From Pelargonium nanum (Eukaryota > Streptophyta > Magnoliopsida > Geraniales > Geraniaceae), in contig JAYMTF010000087.1 of NCBI GenBank assembly GCA_036897485.1, forward strand, positions 1 to 55,885: DNA of 55,885 nt. The letters run 5' to 3'. Numbering within the stretch: the first letter of the stretch is position 1; every line of letters starts with the position of its first letter. Below are positions 39,688 through 51,400 of the stretch, one piece after another. The notes below the pieces were generated by a model that saw nothing but the letters and a program-made list of their open reading frames with translations, was not told the origin of the DNA and made no database searches. The translations under genes and the position numbers were made by a program.

Positions 39688-39704
39688 ACAATACAATACA
39701 ATAC
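39685..39704 (+). repeat. (AATAC)4 pentanucleotide repeat
   Basis: Four perfect units lie upstream of the GT90 gene, directly abutting the AC-type motifs. Confidence 0.9.
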
Positions 39705-39816
39705 ATAGCATAACATAGCAGAAAATTCAAAAGTTGACCTTCAATATAACTAGAGCTTAACTAGAGCTTGACATGCGCATGATGGGATTGGGAGGCAAGC
39801 AGTAGTGCACGGAAAC

Positions 39817-42800
39817 ATGTTGGGGCATGGAACAGCTCTCCGTGCCGGTGGAGGCGGCGGCGGTTGGCAAATTTCAGGAGGTCGCAGCTGGTGGTGGTGG
39901 TGGCTGCCCAAGAACGACGGCGCCACCGCATCTTTATTGCTCCTGTTCTTCATCATGTTTACTTGTGCCTCCTTTTTGGCTGGATTCATCAATACGGTAA
40001 CTCCATCTCCATGCACGCCTAATGTTCACATATTCATTGGGTTATTTCGTTATGAAAGATCAACTTAAGTTTCATTCTTAAATTAATTAGGCCGCTAATT
40101 CAGCATGCAATTCTACGTTTTTTTTTTGTTTCCAGATTCTCTGAATCATATGAATAGTATCAAACCAACACAATTGCTTCTTTTGGACATGCAATTCATG
40201 TGCTTTCAATCTCAACTTCACCTTATTTATGCATGTGCCACTCTTCTTGAAAAAACCAAACACTACTTTTGGAGCATGTTGTGTGATGGGATCTTTTATA
40301 TTTTATTTTAAAAAATATAGGATGCCTTTTATTTTAGTTTTAGTAATCTCCACATCTTGTGTATCGATCTTGGCTCGTGCCTTTTATCTTAAAACATTTG
40401 AGATTGTTCGACACTCCTTAAGAAACATCGGGGCTTATTCGACTAGTTCAGAGTGCTTTCTTTTTTCAAACCGAATCAGTCAGCATTGATGAGACGGTCT
40501 GAAGATCAAAAGTTTTAGTTTATGTCTTCTCTCTCGTATGGGGCATTGCTGATTCTCTGGTTAATTTCGTTTCCCCTCTTTGAAGGTTTGTACTTTTATT
40601 TTCTCTTCTCAGGTGAGTACATTAAAACCGATAAAGTATTCAAGATTCCAAAGACGACGCTGAAAAATCTAAAAAAGTCTAATTTTTTTCTTTAATAAAA
40701 GTACCGCTTTCTTATAAAACAATATATAGAAGAAAGCCGCAACATGTAAAAGCATTTGGATGACTAATAGTCTGTTTTTATTGTAGTCTATATTTACAGT
40801 TGCAACCGTAAAACCAATCCCAACAGCCACACAAGCACCTACACCTATACCAATGCAACAACAGTACAGCCTCAACTGCACACAAAGCCCACAAACGTGT
40901 CCAACAGACTACCCAACCGCACACAACCCGACAAATCCAGACCGCTCATCGCCATCATGCCCGTCCTACTTCCGGTGGATCCACGAAGATCTACGGCCCT
41001 GGAGAGACAGCGGGATCACGAGGGACATGGTGGAGAGGGCCCGCAGGACCGCACATTTTCGAGTTGTGATCGTGGACGGGAAGGTCTACGTGGAGACGTA
41101 TAGGAAGTCTATTCAGAGCAGAGATATGTTCACTCTTTGGGGCATTTTGCAGCTGCTGAGGTTGTACCCTCGCAGGTTGCCTGATTTGGACCTCATGTTT
41201 GATTGTGATGATCGACCTGTCGTTAATTCCGCAGACTTTCATGCGACTCCACCACCTCCGCTGTTCCGATATTGTGGTGACCACTCCACTTTGGATATTG
41301 TGTTTCCTGATTGGTCCTTCTGGGGCTGGTAATTAACTAACCATTTACTTCTTTTTATTCGTCGTTAGCATGCATGTCGTAATGAATGTTGTTTGTGTGT
41401 TGCATGATACAACTCGAACACGACATGTTTAGTACATATGCTGCACAATCTACTGGAATAAGACTAAATTATGCACACAAAACATGAAAATGACATGTTT
41501 AACATGGTAATTAACGGACCGTGTTGACGCGATTGGAACATGACTCAACACATATGTTTGAACTAATTTACGAATTGTGTGTGTGTTTTGGAGGTTTGAC
41601 ACAAACACGACAAGAATTGTCAACACAAACACGACCACGATTACAGAATGTGAGCTCAAATACACTAATTTTGTGCCGTGTGTCGTGTTACCACAAGAAT
41701 TGTAAGCTCTAATTATTTGTGTGAGTATAATAATTATAACTAAATGTCAAGTATTGGCATATGTGATCCTTATGTAGGGCTGAGACAAACATAAAGCCAT
41801 GGAGAAATGTGTTGAAGGACATAAAAGAAGGGAACAAAAGAACAAAATGGAAGGAGAGACTTCCATATGCCTATTGGAAAGGGAACCCACATGTTGCTCC
41901 AACCAGGAAAGACCTTCTCAAATGCAATGCTTCTCATTGGAGTACTCTTCTCTATATTCAGGTCTTATTTATCATTATTGGATATGCTTCATGAATGCTA
42001 CACATGATGATCCACATATTATATACTTGTTCTTACTATTTTTAGGATTGGGTCAAGGAGTCTAAACAAGGCTATAAGCAGTCAAATCTAGAAGACCAGT
42101 GCACTCATAGGTAAAGTAATTAATGAGCTAGCTAATTACAATATATAGTCAAGTGTTTAAAGGGTGGGGCTGTTAATTATATACTGGTACATATATGCAT
42201 TGATATTGATTGCAGGTACAAGATCTATATAGAAGGATGGGCATGGTCTGTTAGTGAGAAATACATATTGGCATGTGATTCCATGACATTGCTGGTAAGG
42301 CCTCATTACTATGATTTCTTCATAAGAGGGATGGTCCCATTGCAGCACTACTGGCCCATTAGGGACAACACCAAATGCACTTCACTTCAATTTGCTGTTC
42401 ATTGGGGCAACAACCACACCCAAAAGGTACCCCAAATTTCAACTGATAGTATTGATTTTGTATGGTTGAAAATAAATATACATTATCCACTCGATAATAC
42501 ATCATTTGGGTAAAGGAATACAAAAGAAAATAGAAGGTAAATTTATATAAGATTCCGTAACTTAAATCTCTCTCAAGTTGGAGCATGAAGGATTTTAAAT
42601 GTTTGACATGCCAATTATCTAACGAAAGCGGGCTCAATCGAGGATTTTAGGGAAAATGTCAGCTAATTGAAGTCTGTTGGAGATAGGTTGAGGAATGAGA
42701 GTTCAAATTTGAAGTTGTAGTTTAATAAAGTGACAATCGATTTCAATTTCAATGTGTCTTGATCGTTACAACTACTATACTCAATCCAAAAATTAGTTTA

Positions 42801-43399
42801 TTAGATAGGAGAACCCTATAAACTAAAAACTATTATATACTCTTTTAGGCATGAGATCATACCGTTCCTTAAAAATTTTGTGCCCCACGACAAATCTACT
42901 ATAGAGGACGCACTCTGATACAAAATGTGAGAGCTCAAACAAAAATTTATTCTATTAGATAGAAATATTTATATTTGATATATGATATATTTTCAAGGAA
43001 AAATTGTATGTGTTATTGAACTAATTTTTGAGAAGTTGACAGGCACAAGCAATTGGAGAGGCTGCAAGTAATTTCATACAAGATGATCTAAGCATGGATA
43101 ATGTATATGATTATATGTTTCATCTTTTGAATGAGTATGCAAAATTGTTGAAATTTAAACCTACAATACCTCCTGGAGGGAAGGAGGTATGCTCAGAAAC
43201 AATGGCATGCCCAACAAATGGTAATTGGAGGAAGTTCATGGAGGAGTCATTGGTAAAATCACCTCACCACACAGTTCCATGCACCGTGCCTCCTCCCTAT
43301 GATCAAGCTTCTCTTGAAGCTCTTCTTGCTACCAAAGCTAACACAATTCACCAAGTAGAGATGTGGGAAGATGAATATTGGAAAAATAGGAAGCAATAA
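39817..43399 (+). CDS. GT90 O-glucosyltransferase rumi-like (CAP10/DUF821) membrane protein
   Basis: Six exons: 39817-39996, 40787-41328, 41778-41961, 42046-42110, 42216-42426 and 43043-43399. They give 1539 nt, or 512 residues. It is a type II membrane topology: a short cytosolic tail with six Gly and five Trp (W25-29), a transmembrane anchor at about 38-58, a Pro/Thr-rich stem, then the GT90 domain from CPSYFRWIHEDLRPW (about 118-132). Typical signatures are LPYAYWKGNPHVAPTRKDLL, EGWAWSVSEKYILACDS, RPHYYDFFIRGMVPLQHYWP and QAIGEAASNFIQDDL. Animal rumi/POGLUT adds glucose or xylose to EGF repeats in the ER. Plant members are thought to act in the Golgi, some on cell-wall glycans; this one's substrate is unknown. 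Intron 2 contains a dispersed repeat shared with the pectate lyase intron. No C-terminal KDEL is present. Confidence 0.9.
41400..41712. repeat. Dispersed repeat, copy in GT90 intron 2
   Basis: This copy contains acacgaccacgattacagaa, then tgtgagctcaaatacactaa, and ends near agctctaattat. Closely related wording occurs in the pectate lyase intron (46613-47030) and near 47960. It is probably a small non-autonomous transposon family; its boundaries are unsure. Confidence 0.55.
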
Positions 43400-44040
43400 T
43401 TAATTCAATGTATATATATATACACACATTTTGAGGTGTGACTAATGCATGGTGCATACTTTCTTTTTTATTTTATATTTTAAAAGGTATGCTACTAGTT
43501 ATTCCTCAATTTCATAGGTACGTATGTGTTGGAAAATAAACTTAATTTTTAGTATAAACACATCTAGTTTCTTATTTGATCAATTCAATTTATTAAGGAA
43601 TTGAGAGCAATTATTATAGCATCATTTGAGAACAATTTTTGGGGGGCTGCCAAAGTTTTGGAGATGAACACTGAATAACATCGTCTTTAAGTTCATGCGA
43701 AGAGTGTTTGAATCTTGCAAGCATAAAGACAATGAGCTTGAATTCAGGATGCATGGATACCTAGGTGACACGGGTGCACACGACTTGTGCTGTGACATCA
43801 TTCAACCCTTCCACAATTGGGTTTATGATCAAACACACGGAATTCGAGAACAATTAGTTCTCGAATTGGAGTACGTGTCCCGGGTGGACTAGTGTATGAC
43901 ATGTGAATCTCTACTAGTTCATGATGAATCCTTAGATAATCAATTTTGTGATGACCATCAAGGAGGAGCAGCCACATACAACATAGTAGCGAAACAACAA
44001 ACCTTTATTTTTTAAATGTAATCACTAAACTACAGTATAA
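43400..44040. other. Intergenic space between GT90 gene and MULE
   Basis: This is the GT90 3' UTR side and AT-rich spacer. A less AT-rich block (43690-43900) has a short frame with no family motif and a strong palindrome at 43841-43867. Confidence 0.5.
43841..43867. repeat. Perfect 11-bp palindrome with 5-bp loop
   Basis: aattcgagaac and its exact complement gttctcgaatt are separated by aatta. It could form a hairpin, but no T-run or gene end makes it an obvious terminator. Confidence 0.9.
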
Positions 44041-44049
44041 AATATTTTA

Positions 44050-45384
44050 AGGTTAATTACAGATAACCCATATGAACTATCCATTGAAAACAGATATATC
44101 CCCTGAACTTTGTTTCGTGACAGATAACCCCTTAAACTAACCAAATCATCGTTCCGTCAGTTAAATATAACTAAAACACACTCTCTCTCATCACATGCAT
44201 TGCACATGCATCTAATTATTTTTGAAATACCAATTTTGCCCTTTGAACATGTAAATAGTGTTGCATTTGAATGTTTAAATTTTCCGGCGATCTTGATGAA
44301 GTTTCCGGCGATGATTATGAATTTTCCGGCATGTTCATGAATTTTCCGGCGATGTTTTGAGTTTTCCGGCGATTAAAATAAATTAATTTCAAACCAAATT
44401 CAAAATCAAATCTACAATGAACCAAATTCAAATCAAATTAAAAATGAACCAAATCCAAATAAACCAAATTCAAAACAAACCAAACCAAACCAAAATAAAA
44501 AATAAACCAAAAATAAAAAATAAAAACAATAAAATGCAGAATCGGTTGTCGCTCGCCGTCCCTTGCCGTCTGCCGTCGCCGGACACTGGAGATGTCCGCC
44601 GTGCCTTCAATTGTCGTGAGATCGCCGGAGACGATTGGGAGCAGATCGAGACGACCCGAGCTCCACCATCGTTGTTGCCGGTGAAGAAGAGGATCAAAGG
44701 CCTTCGGCCACCGCCGTCCTCGCCGGAGCCGAAGCAGCCGTCTTCGTCCAGATATGTCGTCGTCCTCCTCAGAGAGAGCAGATCGGCCGGTGAGATCGAG
44801 AGAGAGAGAGTAGGTCGGTCGGCGAGATCCAAAGAGAGAGATCGAGATCGAGATCGAGAGAGAGAGAGTAGGTCGGAATCGCCGGAATCGCGAGAAGATC
44901 TGGGAGGCCACCGTCGCCGGACTACCGTTGCTGGAAATGGAGGGAGGGAGACGAGAATGGCCGCCGGCGATGCAGATCCAACGAGAGATGGAGCTCCATG
45001 AGGAGACGAGAGGAGATCCGCCATGGTCGGTCACCGTGACCTCGCCGGAGATGGAGTCGGCTGAAGCCGGTGTTGCCGTGAGGAGACGAGATCCGCCATG
45101 GCCGGAGACGACCAGCGACGACCGGAGACACCACCGGAGATCATCGGAGAAGATGAAGCAGCAATACAAGATTTATTTTATTTTATTTTTTTAAAGTTAA
45201 GGGCTTGTTTGGCTAGGGAAGTCAAAACCACTTAAGGGTATATTAGTCTTTTTGTAAAAAAACTAACGGTGTGATGACGGAACAGTATTTTGGCTAGTTG
45301 AGGGGGCTATCTGTCACAAAACAAAGTTCAGGGGACATATCTGTTTTAAGTGGATAGTTTATATGGGTTATCTATAATTAACCC
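44050..45384. mobile_element. Non-autonomous Mutator-like element (MULE) with 110-bp TIRs
   Basis: The terminal inverted repeats are 44050-44159 and 45275-45384, about 85% identical by eye, starting (a/g)ggttaattacagataacc. They are flanked by a perfect 9-bp duplication aatatttta (44041-44049 and 45385-45393), the size typical of Mutator-like elements. The 1335-bp element has no transposase. Its core (about 44540-45170) is GC-rich, with GA microsatellite, and flanked by ttccggcgat repeats (44283-44375) and aaccaaattcaaa-type repeats (44390-44500). The open frames inside (194 codons plus strand, 243 minus) overlap on opposite strands, are Arg/Ser-rich and match no family. A captured host fragment (Pack-MULE) is possible but unproven. 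Confidence 0.85.
44283..44375 (+). repeat. Degenerate ttccggcgat repeats inside the MULE
   Basis: Five spaced copies of ttccggc(gat) lie just inside the left TIR, separated by 10-20 bp. They may be subterminal repeats. Confidence 0.7.
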
Positions 45385-45393
45385 AATATTTTA

Positions 45394-45927
45394 TGAATGA
45401 CATGGGTCAAGATAGTTCTCTGGAGATTTTTTTTTTTCCTTTGACTTCATAACAAAAATCTTCATCATGGAGCATCTTTTTTCGCCTTTTGACCTTTTGG
45501 GAGATGTGAAGCTCAAGTGGATTTTTGTAAAAGGAAATTCAATCGAAAGTCGCTCTGATGACAATTAAAAATAGCGCAAAAAAATGTGATTATACAATCT
45601 CCCTTCTAGCACTTTCGTAAAGTGATGTAATCATCCAATGAACTGTTAAATTCAATTCGGTTGCTATATAACGACCAACCTAGCTACTTATTCATGCAGA
45701 TTTATGAATTTATAAGTTCATGTAACAAACGAGTCACTAATGTCCCCAAGTAATTACCGATAATTTATACATGTCCTCTGCTCTGTACAAACTATACAAA
45801 CAATATAACCAAATCTTCAACAACGTTAACATATTTGTAACAAAAAAAAAAAGTCCTATATAAACTTTAATATAATCTCCTCCAAACCATCCTCAAAACA
45901 ATCATCAATAGTCTCTCTAATTAAACA
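45394..45927 (+). promoter_or_regulatory. Pectate lyase promoter and 5' leader
   Basis: The AT-rich segment between the MULE and the pectate lyase ATG. It ends in a clear TATA box (45857-45863) and a leader of about 40 nt. The MULE end is about 535 bp upstream of the start codon. Confidence 0.6.
45857..45863 (+). promoter_or_regulatory. TATA box of pectate lyase gene
   Basis: TATATAA within ctatataaac sits 65 bp upstream of the ATG, which would place transcription start near 45888-45895. Confidence 0.65.
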
Positions 45928-47871
45928 ATGGCCATGCTTGGTGCAAACTTCTCTTCCTTTTTCTGCCACTTCGTTTTGGCCTTTTCCATTCTCATCTTCC
46001 TAGCTCCAAACTCTAGTCTCGCAAAGAAAACCAAGCTACAAGGCATGAAAATGAACGTGATTGATCGGTGCTGGAGATCCGACAAGAAAAACTGGTGCGC
46101 CAACCGGCAAAAACTCGCCACTTGCTCCGTTGGCTTCGCCGGAAAGTTGACCGGAAATACAGGAAAAGATGTTACATTTTATCAAGTGACAGATCCTAGT
46201 GACAACGCAATAAGCCCTAAGCCGGGGACGCTGAGATATGGAGTAACGATGATCAATGGCAAGAAATGGATCACATTCAAGAAGAGCATGAACATAAAGC
46301 TTGAGAAGGTTCTTGTTTTAAGTAGCTTCACCGTCATCGACGGCCGCGGAGCCACCGTTCACATCGCCGGCGGTGGGTGCTTCTTGGTCCACAAGGTGAC
46401 CAATGTTATTGTACATGGCCTTTTGGTTCACAACTGCATGCCACAAGCTCCGGCGGTGGTGATGGGTCAGGGAGGGAAGTTGATGCATTTGGGGCATACG
46501 GATGCGGATGCGATTAGGTTGGTGAGTGCATCAAATGTTTGGATCGACCATAATACCCTCTATGACTGTCAGGTAATTAAAACTAAAACTTGCACTTCAA
46601 TGATACTGTTTAATTAGAGCTGAATATTTATGTGTCGTGCTGAAAGTTGTTCGTGTGCTGCACGATTGACAAAACACAACTTAGCTCATCGTGCACGAGA
46701 GAACCAACAGTTTTGAACCAAAACTGTCTAACACGTTTGGCACGACACGACCCAATATATGTATGACACATTATTATGACTAATTTACAATTATACCCTT
46801 AACGTGTACGACTAATTAATTATGTGTCCGTGATTTGGAGGCACAACATGGTCAATTGGCCTCTGAGGATTTTATTATCCTTTTTCTTGGTGTATGTACT
46901 CTTGCTTCTTCCTTCTCGGAATCACAAGTTCTTTTATCTTACTAAATAAAATTACTCATTGCTTTGAAAAACAGCATGATTACAAAGTGTGTGAGCTCAA
47001 TACACGCTAATTTCGTGTGCAACTCCGACTATATAGAACATTCATGATTTTGTTCTACATGATATTACTGGCGGAGTTAGGAGCGGTTGTATGTAGACAG
47101 CGAGTCATGCTGATCTTCGAAAACTCCGTTATACACTAATGAAACTTAATAATTATAACAAAAATGTCCCAAACCAATGGCACCGCCCTAATCCTCTATC
47201 TTAGAGAGGTCATTTGACATATCATACCGTGAATTTTTGTTCCCTTCTTGATCAAAGTTCTGGCTCCGCCGCTACACAAATCATAGACAAAAACTTCAAC
47301 ATCATCGTCATCATCATATTTACTTGCAATCATTTTGTTGTTCTAGGACGGTCTTCTTGACGTGACACGAGCATCTACAAACATAACCATCTCAAACAAC
47401 TGGTTCAAGAACCAAGACAAAGTGATGCTTCTCGGACACGACGATGGGTACCGGAGGGACAAGAACATGAAGGTGACGGTGATGTACAACCATTTCGGAC
47501 CCAACTGCAACCAACGAATGCCCCGAATACGCCATGGCTACGCGCACGTTGTCAATAACTTGTACCATGGATGGATGCAGTACGCCATTGGTGGAAGCAT
47601 GAATCCCAGCATCAAGAGTCAGTCCAATTTGTACATTGCATCCGGGAAAAAAGAGGTGACATGGAGGAAGAAGGGAAGCATTGGAAATGGAGATTCCTGG
47701 AAATTTTATTCTAAAGGAGATCTTTTCGAAAATGGTGCTCGGTTCGATGAAAACAGAGTTGGTGCCGCGAAACCAAAGTACAATGCGGAACAGAAGTTTG
47801 AGGTTGCGGATGCGAGGTTTGTGAGAATGTTGACTCGTTCAGCTGGGGCTCGCTCATTCGGAAGGTGTTGA
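45928..47871 (+). CDS. Secreted pectate lyase (PL1 family)
   Basis: Two exons, 45928-46572 and 47347-47871, give 1170 nt, or 389 residues. A signal peptide is visible at about 1-32 (hydrophobic core HFVLAFSILIFLAP). The conserved plant N-terminal motif NVIDRCWRSDKKNWCANRQK follows at about 43-65. The right-handed beta-helix has DADAIRL, WIDHNTLYDCQDGLLD and ISNNWFKNQDKVMLLGHDD. The catalytic region is QRMPRIRHGYAHVVNN, with R272 the likely catalytic Arg. PL1 enzymes cleave de-esterified homogalacturonan by calcium-dependent beta-elimination in the wall. A good TATA box lies upstream. The 774-bp intron holds a dispersed repeat. It converges with the MCTP gene. Confidence 0.94.
46613..47030. 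repeat. Dispersed repeat, copy in pectate lyase intron
   Basis: This copy starts near attagagctgaatatt, contains cacgacacgaccc, and continues to gtgagctcaatacacgctaa. It shares these blocks with 41400-41712 and partly with 47950-48010. It is likely a small transposon family; its ends are not resolved. Confidence 0.55.
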
Positions 47872-48422
47872 TCCATGTATCACGCCATATTATATATAGC
47901 AAGTTGGATACAGTAATGACGTGATTGTACATTATCTTGTAATATTGTAACTAAATAGACTGTGTTGATACGACATGACATGACTCAACAAATTCGACAT
48001 GATAGAACCAACATGCACATGAATCCGATGAATGAACGTGCATGGAGAAGTTAATTTGTCTGAAAATGATTCACAAGCGATCCTATTATCGACAAGATGC
48101 TAATATAATCTGCAAAATTGTAGATGCAAAGTTTTTGCCTCCTGAATCAACCTGTACTGACAAGTCCTCAATTTACTGAGACAACAATGTTTAAGCTCAA
48201 AATATGCAACATCAATGACACATTGCTCCTACTCTTAATAACTAATCATATATATGGAATAATTATCTTACAGCTGTATACACTTGTTTTCAGCACATCA
48301 AGTTCATATAATTGTCTCATTTAGACTGAGAAATGAGAGTTTACTAGCAGGAATTGAAAACAAAAAACCAGAATGGAAATCACTGGCAGGAGGAACTTTA
48401 CCAGGAGACCCAAATGGAGTAT
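47872..48422. other. Convergent 3' space, pectate lyase / MCTP
   Basis: This holds the 3' UTRs of both genes. Around 47950-48010 there is a partial copy of the intronic dispersed repeat (tgttgatacgacatgacatg). No gene was seen. Confidence 0.55.
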
Positions 48423-51400
48423 TTACAGCATGCTGTCCGTCATTGCAGGAAGCCGCCGGAAGAAATTCAATGGTGCGGATGGCATCTTGTGGCGCAATTT
48501 GGGATGCCTCATGACATAACATCCACCGAGAAGAGCGATAACCTGAAAAGGTGTGGCATACAACACTAGAGCAGCTATCAGACAGAAAATCAGGAATATG
48601 ACAGTGGCTCGAGGATCACGCCAGCTCAGCAGTCCCAATATCCGCTCCCCTTGGGTGGCCACATCGCCCACCACAGTCTGAATTCTTCCAGCCACGCTCC
48701 TTAACCGATCATACCTAAGTCGAACTATCTCTGGGCTTCTTGTTGTCGGAAAGGTATCGAATTCCTCATCAAGCTCATCAGGATGCACTGCTTCAGCATA
48801 AGAGATTCTTGTGTTCATGTGAGGTGGGTATCTTGGACGGTAGCGGAAATTCCAGAGCCCAATGAGAAACATATACAGGAACACAGTGGGCAAAATCAGT
48901 TCCGGGAAACACACGAGCATCATGAAGAGAACATGTACTAGCCCTGTTGTGATAGGGTTTTTCCACACGCAAACCTCCCCAAACCATTTTCCAACAGAAA
49001 ACAATCCTGAGAAAACTGTCATCAAGCGGAAAAAATTTGCCTTACTGCGCCTCATGCTCCAAAGATGAGAGTCCACATCAGACATGTACTCGACTACTTC
49101 CTTCCTCAGAGGGGGTTCAGCACGACTAAGACGAGCTGCCACTATGTTGACAGCTTGGAATCGCAGCATGTCCTGCTGCACCACAGTCAGTGGCCTAGTA
49201 TAGTGCATCTTTGGCAAAAGGGGTCTTGCATATATAGACATCATATTCATCGTTGAAGTGCACGAAAATCTTATTGCTAGATGCAGTTCACCCATCTTCT
49301 TGACGCCAGAAGGATGAAGGACTAGCAACGGGTATGTGTGCGTATAAACACGGCCAGCTTCAAGAGTAGAAAGTCGAACTCGAACCTTCCCAATTTTCAT
49401 ATCTTTGTTTCCATTTGAACCACCAGTCTGGCTGTTGTCAAAAACCCCCACAGTGAGAACTGTGGATGGGTCATAGACCTCCCAAGTATACTGCTCATTG
49501 TATTTGGGGCTCAGGCTGTTAACAATAGTACGTGTCCGAACCCATTTGTGACCGTACTTTGCTACGCAGTATGTGTCCGATGAACCCTTCCCATCTCTTG
49601 TTTTCATTGGCTGGAGTCCCACAGCACTTAGGATGCCAAGCTCCAAGACACCGATTGATGACTTCCAAAGCTGCTTGGCTGATGGTCGAAGATCACTGCT
49701 GTAGTGAGTTGACTCATCAAGCACATGGTATCCTCCATCAAGAGAGACACAGAGATGGAGTCTACTAGAGAATTTGTCTTTGTCCTTCTTTTTCTGATCC
49801 TCATCCATTGCATCTGACATTGACTTTACAAGGTTGAACCACCGACTGTGGACAGGTCGATTATCAGCTCGCTTTTCAACAGAGTTCAATGGTATAACAA
49901 CTCTCCCAATTGTCTCGTCTTTGTTAGGACCTACACGATTTTCAACTGAAAGAATTAGATGATCTTCAAATGGCTCAGCAGCAACAAACATCAAATCCTC
50001 ATTCCAGAGTGGATTTTGATTCCGAGCTTGAACTGACTTCGTCTTTGATATCTGATTACCAATCTGCACCTTAACATATGCATCTACGAAATGACCCTTC
50101 TCAGATATAACCAAGTCGTGTGCCTCAATCACATTAACACGGAGATACCATAACCTTGGTGAATGATAAACTTTAGAGCGGAAATGTGTAGAGACACCTG
50201 ATGAACTATCAACGGGAGTTACAGCATCTGAATGCCAAGCCTCAGGAAATGCCTCGTCAGCTTGTGTGCCATACCAAACAGCAAGCATCAGTTCGCCACC
50301 TTTCTTTTTTTCCCCATTCTTGTCTTCAAGTCGATACCATTCTGGAGCCAATGGACTATCAGGTGGAACCCGAGTTGGAACCTCATTGAGATCAAACCGT
50401 ACATTCCCAACAACGTCATCTTTCAACACATCCTTATCCTTAACCCAAACTTCCAATACTGATGACTGCAACCTATCCCTTGCAAAAGCAAAGACATCAT
50501 TCCATTCAGGATTTTGCTTCTTCTCAAAGTGCTTTGTAATTCCTTTGTAGTTTCCAATTTTCACTTCAACATATGGATCAAGGCTCCCAGTCACATCCTT
50601 GGAAGGAAGATCACGAGCTTTAACAACTCGAACAAAGAGGTACTGCATCTGTTCAACGAGATCATAGGTGCTGGTCATTTTGTTTCCTCGTATAACTCGC
50701 CCTCCAACAATTTGCCCCCCACCAAGGAAAGGGCTTGTCTCTTTAAGAGCATAATCAGCAGGTTGAGATGATGGACCCGAGTACCGAACAAAGTTTGAGG
50801 CCTGAGGTGCAGATTTCATCTCATGTGCTCCATAGTTCACCGCTGATGGGACTGTTGCTGCAGGAGAACTAGCCTGCTTTTTTGTCTGATTTGAATTTGG
50901 GAGATGAAAAAATGATCGTCTCGACTCAGCTTCATTGTTGGAAATCAGATTTCGGACCATGTCTGGAACTTGCTGTTGTTGCACTTCAGAATGTGAGTCA
51001 TTATGCCGAGAGAAATCCACTGACGGCAGTGGGTTTGAGGATTTTATGGAAGGATCATTAGTAACAAAGACTTTTAAGCCAAGCTCTCCTTTAACACGTG
51101 AGAAAATGTGTCTTTTTTCCAAAGGATAGTGCAAATCTACGGCTTCAGAGTAGGGAACAAATGATGTCCCAGTGAGGCAGACCTTTCCAAGGAAGGATTT
51201 AATGTTGGTGACCTTGTTGTAATTGTAGACATAGGCATCAAGTACAAGGTTTGACAAGTTGTTTGGATCAGAGATGTTGAAGTAGAAGGTCTCATTCCAA
51301 ACAGGATTCAGATCTTTCTCCTTAGTAGTGGTACGGAATCTTTGACCATCGAAGTTGAGTTCCACATAAGCATTGGATGAGCCCTGACCATCTTTTGGCA

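Larger units (their letters stand above)
37047..39816. other. Intergenic: ADAT1 3' side to GT90 promoter
   Basis: 2.8 kb. It begins with a probable ADAT1 3' UTR intron and UTR exon (block around 38113-38249), plus a MITE-like element (about 37595-37783). It also has a possible SINE relic near 39440-39550, and ends in the GT90 promoter with AC-type motifs and an (AATAC)4 repeat. Frames at 38056-38250 and 38674-38859 show no family motifs. Confidence 0.5.

Noticed and set aside
43695-43892. 65-codon frame between the GT90 gene and the MULE
   Set aside because: No family motif, no promoter or splice support, and it includes the palindrome.
44417-45169. ORFs of 194 (plus) and 243 (minus) codons inside the MULE
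   Set aside because: They overlap on opposite strands, are Arg/Ser-rich from GA and CCGG repeats, and match no family.
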